This document shows, piece after piece, positions 1 to 6,745 of a DNA stretch of 14,059 nt (its first letter is position 1; each line of letters starts with the position of its first letter). The stretch covers positions 1 through 14,059 of the forward strand of contig CABSMK010000032.1 in NCBI GenBank assembly GCA_902478825.1, written 5' to 3'. The position numbers and the translations under genes were made by a program. The notes below the pieces were generated by a model. It saw only the letters and a program-made list of their open reading frames with translations, had not been told where the DNA came from and did not search any database. Source of the stretch: an uncultured Collinsella sp. (GTDB taxonomy: Bacteria > Actinomycetota > Coriobacteriia > Coriobacteriales > Coriobacteriaceae).

Positions 1-1076
1 AGCGCGGCATGAATCGCACCGTCACCAATGACGTGGATGCGCACGGTGTGACCGCGCTCCGCAGCCGCCAGAACCAGTTTGCGCATGCGCTCAGCCGGGA
101 CCGTCAGACGGCCCCGGTCGCCCGGAAAGCGCGGATTGGTATAGGGCTCAGTGAGATATGCCGTGTGTTCGCTCGACACGCCGTCGAAGAACTGCTTAAA
201 ACCCGGCGCCGAAAGCAGCGCGTTGTTCGCGTAACGTACCTGGAGCTCTTCTAGACGCGACTGGTCATCCAGCAGTGTGGGGAACAGATGGGCTCGAATG
301 CCCAGCCTACCGGCTGTCTGCAGTTTGTCGTAGACGTCGTCGCGGATAAAATCGCAGCCCGGCATGGGCATGAGCGACATATCACAGATCGAGGTAATAC
401 CCTGCTCGGCCATGCGCCTCATTTGATCGGCGTAAGCGCTTGCGATGCGATCTTCGCCCAGCCACTCAAGGCAGCGCGGCAACAGCTGCATGGCAGCCGC
501 TTCGTGAGCAATGCCCGTGAGCTCGCCGTTTGCGTCCTTGTCGTAGCTGCCACCCGCTGGCGGCTCGCTGTCACGCGTCACGCCGAGCGCCTCGAGCGCG
601 CGGCTGTTGAGCCACAGCGTATGCCCGTCACCCGAGTACATAACACAGGGGCGATCGGGAAAAGCTGCATCGAGCGACGCCTTGGTAGGATGCTTAGGCG
701 GGTCCCAGCGATAATCGCGCCAGCCCTGCGTCACGACCCAGGCGTCGTCGGGCAGGTCCTGGGAAAACTCGAGCGCGTGCTGCACCAGCGCCGCCTCTGA
801 CGTGCCCATATCCATGAGCATATACGGCGAGGAACCAACCGAGGTATGGAAGAAGTGCAGGTGCGCGTCATGGAAACCGGGGCAGACAAACTGCTCGCCG
901 TAATCGATCACCGGCGTGGCGGCGGGAGCGGCGGCGATCACGTCATCGGGCGCACCGACTGCGACGATACGGTCGCCTGCGATGGCAATCGCCAGCTCAC
1001 GGGCAGTATCGATGCCGTCTTGCGCGGTAAAGACGTTCTGGGAGCGGATAATCCGATCGATATGTTGCATGGGCAT
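1..1076 (-). CDS. YtcJ-type metal-dependent amidohydrolase (Amidohydro_3), C-terminus cut by window edge
   Basis: The minus strand is open without a stop from an ATG at 1076 to the left edge, giving 358 residues of a family that is usually about 530-550 long. The frame shows the YtcJ amidohydrolase plan. A short N-terminal beta domain comes first. Then GFHDAHLHF (about 68-75) carries the HxH metal pair. FKQFFDG (about 293-299) has the Lys expected to bridge or sit near the metal site, and HVIGDGA (about 348-354) supplies the next His. No signal peptide is visible, so a cytoplasmic enzyme is expected. The family hydrolyses C-N bonds of amide, formamide or cyclic substrates; the substrate cannot be read from sequence. 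The first ATG (1076) and a second at 1070 are both possible starts, with a GAGATGGGG stretch just upstream. The gene is divergent from the M20D hydrolase. Family assignment is firm, substrate unknown. Confidence 0.9.
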   Translation of the reverse strand, partial: MPMQHIDRIIRSQNVFTAQDGIDTARELAIAIAGDRIVAVGAPDDVIAAAPAATPVIDYGEQFVCPGFHDAHLHFFHTSVGSSPYMLMDMGTSEAALVQHALEFSQDLPDDAWVVTQGWRDYRWDPPKHPTKASLDAAFPDRPCVMYSGDGHTLWLNSRALEALGVTRDSEPPAGGSYDKDANGELTGIAHEAAAMQLLPRCLEWLGEDRIASAYADQMRRMAEQGITSICDMSLMPMPGCDFIRDDVYDKLQTAGRLGIRAHLFPTLLDDQSRLEELQVRYANNALLSAPGFKQFFDGVSSEHTAYLTEPYTNPRFPGDRGRLTVPAERMRKLVLAAAERGHTVRIHVIGDGAIHAA

Positions 1077-1237
1077 CCCCATCTCTGGCAGGAAATACAA
1101 CACCCCCGAGTTTACTCCCCCGCCCTTATAACAAAATCCCAAGCGGCAAACGGCAACTTTACCAGCCCTAGCGGCAGGTGGCATACTGGAAAGAGCTGTA
1201 CGATTTTGCGTTAAAACCAGCAAGGAGCAAATCGATC
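1077..1237. promoter_or_regulatory. Divergent intergenic promoter region
   Basis: This 161-bp spacer separates two divergently transcribed hydrolase genes and must hold both promoters. On the plus strand, TTACCA (1159-1164) and CATACT (1182-1187) are 17 bp apart, a plausible weak sigma-70 pair placed 50 bp before the M20D start. On the minus strand, TATAAG (complement of 1125-1130) is a good -10 for the amidohydrolase, but no convincing -35 lies at the right distance. No clear operator palindrome was seen. These are pattern matches only. Confidence 0.4.
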
Positions 1238-2701
1238 ATGACGAAGACCAAGGCACAGCAGATTATGGCGGCGACCGAGGCTCGCGCGGCTGACGACGTC
1301 ACCGCAGCCATCCAAGATATCGCCGCCGAGTTTGAACCCTACATCATTAAGCAGCGCCGGCACTTCCATAAGCACCCGGAGCTGAGCCTCGCCGAGGAGC
1401 GCACGACTTCTGACATCGCCAACCAGCTCGACGCCATGAATATCCCCTACGAGCGCCCCCTTAAGACAGGCCTGGTGGCGACCCTTCGCGGCACCGCACC
1501 CGACGCCTATCGCGAGGACGGCACGCCGCGCCGCCGCATCCTGCTGCGTGCCGATATCGACGCCCTGCCCGTCACCGAGCAGACCGGTGAGGAGTTCGCC
1601 AGCGTCAACGAGGGCTGCATGCACGCCTGCGGCCACGACTGCCACATCGCCATGATGCTCGGCACGCTGCAGATCCTGCGCCACATGACCGACGACATCC
1701 ACGGCGAGGTCCGCATCGTCTTTCAGCCCAGTGAGGAAAACGGTCAGGGCGCCAAACTCATGATCGGCACGGGCGTGCTCGACGGCGTCGATGGCGCCTA
1801 CGCCGCGCACATCTGGAGCGAGGTCGACGCCGGCACCGTAAGCTGCGAGCCCGGCCCGCGTATGGCCAATACCGACTGGTTCCGCATCGATGTCCGCGGC
1901 ACCTCGTGCCACGGCGCCATGCCCCAGCGCGGCCACGACGCCGTCATGGTTGCCGCCGAGATCGTCAATGCCCTACAGACCATCGTTTCGCGCGAGATCA
2001 GCCCCTACGAGCCGGCTGTCATCACCGTCGGCGAGCTGCACGGCGGCACCGCGCGCAACGTTATCGCCGGCACGGCCTACCTCGCCGGCACGGTGCGCAC
2101 CTACGGCGATTCGACCCACGAGGAAATGCCGGAGCTTATGCGCCGCATCGTGGAGCATACTGCGGCCGCCTTGGGCGCCGAGGCAGAGCTCACCGACTAC
2201 ACCATCGCCAACTACAAGGTCGAAAACGACGCAGGCTCGAGCGAGCGCTGCCGTCAGGCCGTAATTAAGTGTCTGGGCCCCGCCGGCCAAGGCCATTATC
2301 GCGGCACGCTTTCGGGCGAGGATTTTTCGGAGTACCTGCGCCGCGTACCGGGCGTGCTCGCCTTTGTAGGTACGCGCAACCCCAAGATTGGCGCCACGTA
2401 CGCCCAACATTCCTGCTTCTACAAAATCGACGAGACCGTGCTGGCAAAGGGCTCCATGGTGGCCGCCCAGTATGCCATCGACTTTTTGGCCGAGCCCACG
2501 CAAGAGGAGCTCGACGGTCCCGCGATTACCGCAGTCGCCGAAACCAACCCCGATCTGGCCGCCAAGTTGCGCTCTGCCAAGGCAACAACCGCCGAGGCTC
2601 GTGACGCCATCCATGATGCCCGCACGGCTCGCCATGCCGCAATCAAGGGCATCCACGAAGCCCGCGCCGCCGCTCGTCACGAGGATAAGCACGACGAGTA
2701 G
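1238..2701 (+). CDS. M20D-family amidohydrolase/peptidase (hippurate or N-acyl-amino-acid hydrolase type) with extra C-terminal tail
   Basis: This 487-residue enzyme has all marks of the dinuclear metal M20D family: RRHFHKHPELS (40-50), LLRADIDALPV (102-112), the metal motif HACGHDCH (129-136, with Cys131 and His133), QPSEEN (163-168, with the catalytic Glu pair), His191 in AAHIW, the dimerisation-lid GTSCHGAMPQRGHDA (221-235), and the last ligand His391 in AQHSCF. Relatives remove the acyl group from N-acyl amino acids, hippurate or aminobenzoyl-glutamate. The ATG at 1238 was chosen because AAGGAG (1222-1227) lies 10 nt upstream; an in-frame GTG at 1178 has no binding site. Family members are usually about 390-400 residues. 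Here about 65 residues follow the catalytic domain, ending in an Ala/Arg/His-rich, probably helical tail (about 440-487). No signal peptide is seen, so it is likely cytoplasmic. The exact substrate is unknown. Confidence 0.93.
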   Translation: MTKTKAQQIMAATEARAADDVTAAIQDIAAEFEPYIIKQRRHFHKHPELSLAEERTTSDIANQLDAMNIPYERPLKTGLVATLRGTAPDAYREDGTPRRRILLRADIDALPVTEQTGEEFASVNEGCMHACGHDCHIAMMLGTLQILRHMTDDIHGEVRIVFQPSEENGQGAKLMIGTGVLDGVDGAYAAHIWSEVDAGTVSCEPGPRMANTDWFRIDVRGTSCHGAMPQRGHDAVMVAAEIVNALQTIVSREISPYEPAVITVGELHGGTARNVIAGTAYLAGTVRTYGDSTHEEMPELMRRIVEHTAAALGAEAELTDYTIANYKVENDAGSSERCRQAVIKCLGPAGQGHYRGTLSGEDFSEYLRRVPGVLAFVGTRNPKIGATYAQHSCFYKIDETVLAKGSMVAAQYAIDFLAEPTQEELDGPAITAVAETNPDLAAKLRSAKATTAEARDAIHDARTARHAAIKGIHEARAAARHEDKHDE

Positions 2702-2736
2702 CCATCACGCCCACCCATAACAACCTGGCTAGAGCA

Positions 2737-2775
2737 AAGCGGGGGCGAACGTTATCTCAACGTTCGCCCCCGCTT
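2737..2775. terminator. Perfect 17-bp hairpin, probable bidirectional terminator
   Basis: AAGCGGGGGCGAACGTT (2737-2753) and its exact reverse complement (2759-2775) enclose the 5-nt loop ATCTC. It lies 36 nt after the M20D stop and 33 nt before the stop of the convergent DUF2752 gene. The long GC-rich stem with short AA/TT ends, in a convergent gap, fits a shared terminator, although neither side has a long U-tract. Confidence 0.8.
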
Positions 2776-2807
2776 ATGTGTCGACCGCTTTTCTAGCGCG
2801 TCCTCCG

Positions 2808-3284
2808 TCACGACAGGAAAGAGCGAAGGATGGTGAGCCAGCGTGGGGGTTCGAGGTGGATGATGTCGTCGGGGACTCCGGCGGGCGCATGGCCGCCAAA
2901 GAGTAGGCCGGCATCTACCGGATTGATGAGGCGCACGATCCATACGGCGATGACCAGCATGCACAACACGGTGACTGCAATGTCGACACCACGCTTTAGC
3001 TTGCTCGATGCCACCTCCTCGCGCACGAACGCGAGCACAAACGCAATCGGCACCACCCAAAACAGCGGATGGTAGGCAAAGGCCGCCGCAAAATCGAGAC
3101 GCAGCGCCGCCAGCCACGCCCTCGTCATGCCGCATCCCAGACAAGGAGCGCCCGTCATCATTCGAAAAATGCAGCCGATATCGAGCAGGTAGAGCGCGAG
3201 CCAGGCGACAAAGAGCGCGCCGGTGCAAAAAAGGGCGCGGCGAAGGAGCTCTGCCGTGCCCCTATGTCCCTGGGAGCTGTTCAC
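2808..3284 (-). CDS. DUF2752 family membrane protein
   Basis: This 158-residue protein carries the DUF2752 hallmark APCLGCGMTRAW (46-57), a CxxCGMTRA motif, just after a first membrane segment (about 18-40) and before a hydrophobic stretch around HPLFWVVPIAFVLAFV (72-87). A third segment lies at about 101-120. The family has no established function; the paired Cys suggests metal binding or a disulfide at the membrane. The GTG start at 3284 was chosen because AAGGG (complement of 3289-3293) sits directly upstream and the gene then begins 13 nt after the DUF4234 stop. A longer frame reaching 3344 would overlap that gene by 47 nt without its own binding site. The tight spacing implies co-transcription with the zinc-ribbon DUF4234 gene. 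Family call is confident; role unknown. Confidence 0.85.
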   Translation of the reverse strand: MNSSQGHRGTAELLRRALFCTGALFVAWLALYLLDIGCIFRMMTGAPCLGCGMTRAWLAALRLDFAAAFAYHPLFWVVPIAFVLAFVREEVASSKLKRGVDIAVTVLCMLVIAVWIVRLINPVDAGLLFGGHAPAGVPDDIIHLEPPRWLTILRSFLS

Positions 3285-3297
3285 GCCGCCCTTATTG

Positions 3298-3906
3298 TTA
3301 GGCACGAGCGCCAAGGCGAGTGTTGTAAGCCGTTGCCATGGCATTGGTATTATTGATGATGATGTTCATAGCGAAGATGGGACCAAGGCCGCACAGGAGC
3401 GCGCCGAAGATCTGCCACAGAAGAACGGTGGTGCCGTTTTCCTGGAACACCAGGCCGTAGCGAGGAGCGTTGGCCTGCAGGCGGTTGCCAATCTTGTAAT
3501 ACCAGTAGTACGCGTAGAAGCCGCAGGTCACAAACGATAGAAGGATGAATTCCGCCAGACCCGGCGTGTAATCGCCGTCATCCTGACACAACGTGTTGAC
3601 GTCGCGTGCCAAGCAATACAGGAAGTAGAACGAATAGATACCGCAGGTCACAAGAGAGAGCAGCAGCCAGCCGATCAGGCTGCGGTCAGCCTTAATGGGG
3701 CCATAGCCCATCGGAGCGGATGCGGACTGTTGGGCGTATTGACCGGTGTACTGCTGCTGAGGCTGGGGCACGGGCTGAATAGCCTGGGCCGGAGCGGGCT
3801 GGGGCTGCGGGGCCGGAGCGGCAGAAGCGGCACCAACGGCGGATCCGCAAACAGGGCAGAATTTGGCATCATCCGAAATGGGAGAACCACAAGTGGGACA
3901 GAACAT
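3298..3906 (-). CDS. Zinc-ribbon protein with DUF4234 membrane domain
   Basis: This is a 202-residue protein in three parts. A rubredoxin-like zinc ribbon comes first (Cys3, Cys6, Cys17, Cys20, as CPTCG...CPVCG). A Pro/Gln/Ala-rich linker follows (about 25-70). The membrane domain (about 75-195) matches DUF4234. That domain contains an internal duplication: LLSLVTCGIYSFYFLYCLARD (81-101) and LLSFVTCGFYAYYWYYKIGN (122-141) are clearly the same unit, each a membrane segment followed by a short charged stretch. A third hydrophobic segment lies at about 161-183. The start has AAAGGAG 7 nt upstream. The ribbon should face the cytoplasm and bind zinc; what it contacts is unknown. It is followed at 13 nt by DUF2752 and preceded by another zinc-ribbon membrane protein, separated by a strong terminator, so it probably has its own promoter. 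Confidence 0.87.
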   Translation of the reverse strand: MFCPTCGSPISDDAKFCPVCGSAVGAASAAPAPQPQPAPAQAIQPVPQPQQQYTGQYAQQSASAPMGYGPIKADRSLIGWLLLSLVTCGIYSFYFLYCLARDVNTLCQDDGDYTPGLAEFILLSFVTCGFYAYYWYYKIGNRLQANAPRYGLVFQENGTTVLLWQIFGALLCGLGPIFAMNIIINNTNAMATAYNTRLGARA

Positions 3907-4058
3907 GAGCCTCTCCTTTTCCTAAGGCGTCGCACGCCTTCAAACCTTACACGTCTACGTTCTCAACAATAGCCGCGACGTTGTTGCGCAACATTGACCA
4001 ATTTCCGAGAAATTTTGCTGCAACCGTTTTCCCAGGCATTTTCTTGCTTTCGCAGTAG

Positions 4059-4094
4059 AAAAAGGCACCCCGGGCTCAGTTGCCCAGGGCGCCT
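4059..4094 (-). terminator. Rho-independent terminator of the zinc-ribbon DUF4013-like gene
   Basis: Read on the minus strand, AGGCGCCCTGGGC (complement of 4082-4094) pairs with GCCCGGGGTGCCT (complement of 4063-4075) over 13 bp with two G-U pairs. The loop is 6 nt, and the stem leads straight into TTTTT. It begins 8 nt after the stop codon. This is one of the cleanest intrinsic terminators in the window. Confidence 0.9.
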
Positions 4095-4101
4095 CGACCG
4101 G

Positions 4102-5418
4102 CTATTCGGTTTGATTGTTTTCGGCAGCAGGATTATCGCCCGGCTCATCCGCCGGCGTGGCAACGGCATCCCAATCGGGCTCCGCAGGCGTCGCCTCGGA
4201 CGCCGGTGCGGGGACAGGAGCAGGTGCCGGGGCAGGGGCAGGCGCGGGTGCCGGGGCAGGTGCAGGCGCGGGTGCCGGGGCAGGCGCAGCACCAGTGGCT
4301 GCCGTGGGATTGAATCCCGCAGGAGCAGGCTTCTTCTCACCCGGGAGCACAAAAGTCAAAACGTCGTCCTTGTCCTCATCGGCCCATTCGCTTGCATAAC
4401 GTGCAGCCCAATAGCCAACGGCACGGTGCTTGAGCATCTTGCCAAAGACCGTAAGGAACACCGTGACGAATGCAATCAGCACCAGGAACAATACGAGCGT
4501 GACACCACCGGCGGTAACAATCGCCTCGATACCCGTGGGGCGATAGTAATAGCCGTACGCGCCAATTCCGGCGATGGCACCAAAGACAGCTGTCAAGATC
4601 CACGTAATGGCGTTGGAAACCAGGCCCGTCAAAAACTCGGGAAGGAACGAAGCGCAGAACAGCTTGGTCTTGTTGTGCTTAAACGCCGCCCAGACCTTGT
4701 CGAGCGAAAACGCGCTCTCAACGCGCCCGGTCACCGCAAAGTGCATCACGGCAATGTCGGCGAACATCTTAAAGAAGACCCCCAAGACTGCCGTGGCAAT
4801 CATAGCCAGGACAAGCAGGCCGAGCGAACCGAACAGCGCAGCCTCGAGCGCATAGGAGCCATAGTAGGAGTACGAGCCTGCGGCACCAAGCGCCACGCCC
4901 TCCACCAGCGAAAGCACTACACCGATAACGGGAATGGCAGCGATAACCTCGAGCACGACCGAAATAACGCTCGAAAAGACTCCGAGACCAAACGACGTGG
5001 AACGCATCAGCGGACGATCCATGCCGTCATCGATCTTAAGCGACAGATCGCGACCCCACTCGATGCCAAAGCCGGAACCGCACACGCTCGCAATGCAAGC
5101 TGCCAAAAAGCCGATGGCAGCCGCAATGCCGCCAATAACGGGAATAAACAACACGAGCACCGACACAACGCAAATCAGCGCCGGCAAAAACGCGATTTGG
5201 CATACACGCTGAAGCACGCCCGGGGTCTTGGTCATATCCTGGAACGCCTGAACCACACAGCCCTTTGGCGCATTCGCCACGGGCGGTTGCGGAACAAACT
5301 GCTGGGGCTGAGGCTGTCCCTGGGGAGCGGGGCCAGCGGCACCGGCATTAGGAGCACCACACACGCCGCAGAACTTGTCGTTATCGCCCATGGGGGCGCC
5401 ACACTGCGAGCAGAACAT
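4102..5418 (-). CDS. Zinc-ribbon membrane protein, DUF4013-like, with (Ala-Pro)n C-terminal tail
   Basis: This 438-residue protein opens with the same four-Cys ribbon as the downstream DUF4234 protein (Cys3, Cys6, Cys17, Cys20; FCSQCG...FCGVCG) and a Pro/Gln linker (about 26-52). A helical membrane domain follows (about 55-345) with hydrophobic segments near 75-98, 100-115, 145-180, 195-225, 265-290 and 300-328. Its organisation, with amphipathic pieces such as AFSLDKVWAAFKHNK (236-250), resembles DUF4013. After a charged stretch (about 345-365) comes a low-complexity tail. It has roughly 13 consecutive Ala-Pro pairs (about 378-403) and then an acidic end. The start has AAGGGATG just upstream. 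The function is unknown. The shared N-terminus with its neighbour suggests both ribbons recognise the same partner. DUF4013 is my best family match and is less certain than the ribbon. Confidence 0.82.
   Translation of the reverse strand: MFCSQCGAPMGDNDKFCGVCGAPNAGAAGPAPQGQPQPQQFVPQPPVANAPKGCVVQAFQDMTKTPGVLQRVCQIAFLPALICVVSVLVLFIPVIGGIAAAIGFLAACIASVCGSGFGIEWGRDLSLKIDDGMDRPLMRSTSFGLGVFSSVISVVLEVIAAIPVIGVVLSLVEGVALGAAGSYSYYGSYALEAALFGSLGLLVLAMIATAVLGVFFKMFADIAVMHFAVTGRVESAFSLDKVWAAFKHNKTKLFCASFLPEFLTGLVSNAITWILTAVFGAIAGIGAYGYYYRPTGIEAIVTAGGVTLVLFLVLIAFVTVFLTVFGKMLKHRAVGYWAARYASEWADEDKDDVLTFVLPGEKKPAPAGFNPTAATGAAPAPAPAPAPAPAPAPAPAPAPAPVPAPASEATPAEPDWDAVATPADEPGDNPAAENNQTE
4217..4288 (-). repeat. 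Three tandem 24-bp units encoding the Ala-Pro tail
   Basis: Units at 4217-4240, 4241-4264 and 4265-4288 are each 24 bp. Units 2 and 3 share GGCGCGGGTGCCGGGGCAGG exactly and differ in the last four bases (TGCA/CGCA). Unit 1 differs at a few more positions. Each unit encodes four Ala-Pro pairs on the minus strand. The in-frame period means copy-number change would lengthen or shorten the tail without a frameshift. Confidence 0.85.
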
Positions 5419-5478
5419 AGAATCATCCCTTCGTATCTAGAGCGAATCACCTGGATCGCAAACGATGTCTTTGGCATC

Positions 5479-5509
5479 ATTATCACCCAATGTGAGTTCA
5501 AATACTCAA
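5479..5509 (-). promoter_or_regulatory. Candidate promoter of the zinc-ribbon DUF4013-like gene
   Basis: On the minus strand, TTGAGT (complement of 5504-5509) and GATAAT (complement of 5479-5484) lie 19 bp apart, about 60 bp before the start codon. The -10 matches five of six consensus positions and the -35 four of six, but the spacer is longer than ideal. Pattern match only. Confidence 0.35.
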
Positions 5510-5567
5510 AGATGACCGATTTGCATGGTACACGGCGCCAGCAGGCGGTTCGTTGAATACGTCTGTG

Positions 5568-6590
5568 CTAGTTCGTTCCGCGGAAGCCCTTGCCGACGAT
5601 CTCGGAGCTGTCGACAATCGTGATAAAGGCGCCCGGATCGACTTCGCGCGCATAGCGGCGCAGCTGCACGGCCTCGCGACGGCTCAGCACGCTCATGATC
5701 ACCGTCACACACTTGCCCGAGAAGGCACCGTAGCCGCGGCTGATGGTCGCCGTGCGGTTGAGATGCTTGACGATAAACTCCTCGACCTTAAGGGGCTCGG
5801 AACAAATGACCGTGCAGACTTTGCGCAGGTGAATGCTCTCAATGGCTTTGTCGACCACAAGCGTCTTGGCAAACAGGCCGAGCACGCAATACAGACCGAC
5901 ACGCGGGCCGTACAAGAAGGCCGCGATGGTCACGATGCCGATATCGACCAGCAGCAGTGCGCGACCAATCTCGAGCGTCGTGCGGCGCTTGAGGATCATG
6001 GCAAGAATGTCCGTGCCACCCGTCGAGGCGCCGATGTCAAAGACAATAGCGCTGCCAAGCGCCGGCAGGATGACGGCAAAGCACAGGTCGAGCCACATAT
6101 CACCCGTCAGAGAGACATCGGTCGGAATAAAGAGCTCAAACAGCGAAACATAGGCGGACAGCGCAAACGAGGCGAAGACGCTCCACAGGATTGCCTTGCG
6201 CTCCAAAAAGATAAAGCCCAAAACGACGAGAACCGCGTTAATGATCCACATAAAGACGCCGACGGGCAGGGTCGGGAACAGCGTGGACAGAATGACCGAC
6301 ATGCCCGAGGTGCCGCCAAAAGCAAAATGATTAGGGGTTTTAAACGCAACGATGGCGAAGGCCGTAAGAATCAGGCCCAGATTGAGCTCGGCGAAAAAGC
6401 GCGGGAAGCCCGGCTCCTGGCTGCGCTTTTGGCCGGCACGCTCGCCGCGCTCGATATCGGTGCGATCGACCACGCGCTCCATCGGCACCACGGGAGGACG
6501 ATGTACCTCTTCGGCAGCTCGCGATGCCGCCTCTGCCGCGGCGGCCTCAATCGCCCATGCCTGGCTTTCTGTTTCGTGCTCGTCAGCCAT
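5568..6590 (-). CDS. YitT family membrane protein with C-terminal DUF2179 domain
   Basis: This 340-residue protein has the YitT layout. About five membrane segments span roughly 70-255, including FGGTSGMSVIL (91-101) and the family's DIGASTGGTDILAMIL (185-200). A cytoplasmic DUF2179 domain follows (about 257-335), ending in DPGAFITIVDSSEIVGKGF. Relatives are inner-membrane proteins of unsettled function, often suspected to be transporters; DUF2179 resembles small regulatory ligand-binding domains. Most homologues are about 280-300 residues. Here about 60 extra N-terminal residues are Ala/Glu-rich and then Arg-rich, predicted cytoplasmic, and no alternative internal start with a binding site was seen. 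GAGGGG lies 8 nt before the ATG. It follows the asp23 terminator, so it is likely its own unit. Confidence 0.9.
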   Translation of the reverse strand: MADEHETESQAWAIEAAAAEAASRAAEEVHRPPVVPMERVVDRTDIERGERAGQKRSQEPGFPRFFAELNLGLILTAFAIVAFKTPNHFAFGGTSGMSVILSTLFPTLPVGVFMWIINAVLVVLGFIFLERKAILWSVFASFALSAYVSLFELFIPTDVSLTGDMWLDLCFAVILPALGSAIVFDIGASTGGTDILAMILKRRTTLEIGRALLLVDIGIVTIAAFLYGPRVGLYCVLGLFAKTLVVDKAIESIHLRKVCTVICSEPLKVEEFIVKHLNRTATISRGYGAFSGKCVTVIMSVLSRREAVQLRRYAREVDPGAFITIVDSSEIVGKGFRGTN

Positions 6591-6679
6591 TACGGCAACC
6601 CCTCGTTAACAATTTGGAAACAATGCGCCCATTAGGGTAACGCGGAACGCAACGATTGCAACCCCTAGTTAGACGAGCG

Positions 6680-6703
6680 GTATGCCTACATCGGGGGGCA
6701 TAC
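6680..6703. repeat. 7-bp inverted repeat upstream of the YitT-family gene
   Basis: GTATGCC (6680-6686) and GGCATAC (6697-6703) flank a 10-nt spacer containing six G. It sits between the asp23 terminator and the YitT-family gene, about 90 bp before that start codon. There is no U-tract, so it is not an evident terminator. An operator or incidental repeat are both possible. Confidence 0.3.
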
Positions 6704-6745
6704 AAATAACGGCCGGCCACGCTTTTACTTGCGCGGTCGGCCGTT
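6700..6745 (-). terminator. Terminator of the amaP-DUF2273-asp23 operon
   Basis: On the plus strand AACGGCCGGCCACGC (6708-6722) pairs with GCGCGGTCGGCCGTT (6731-6745) over 15 positions across an 8-nt loop. On the minus strand the imperfect positions are one A-C mismatch and one G-U pair. The minus strand continues into TTATTTGTATG, a U-rich tail. It lies about 55 nt after the asp23 stop, behind a REP-like hairpin. Confidence 0.8.

Noticed and set aside
1178..1237. Upstream GTG start extending the M20D protein by 20 residues
   Set aside because: No ribosome binding site before the GTG, and it would overlap the likely promoter. AAGGAG at 1222-1227 fits the ATG at 1238.
1211..1936. 241-residue minus-strand open frame inside the M20D gene
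   Set aside because: Antisense shadow of the M20D catalytic domain, with no ribosome binding site and no recognisable domain.
3285..3344. Longer DUF2752 frame starting at 3344
   Set aside because: It would overlap the DUF4234 gene by 47 nt. The GTG at 3284 has AAGGG directly upstream and sits just after the previous stop.
4217..4288. Short tandem repeats considered as a CRISPR-like array
   Set aside because: Units are contiguous with no spacers, lie in frame within a coding region and encode Ala-Pro pairs.
3994..5556. 520-residue plus-strand open frame opposite the zinc-ribbon DUF4013-like gene
   Set aside because: The translation is Arg/His/Gln-rich without any domain. It runs antisense to a gene with a clear ribbon, membrane segments, ribosome binding site and terminator, which is a typical GC-rich shadow frame.
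5553..6635. 360-residue plus-strand open frame opposite the YitT-family gene
   Set aside because: Low-complexity charged translation with no motif, while the opposite strand encodes a complete YitT-DUF2179 protein.
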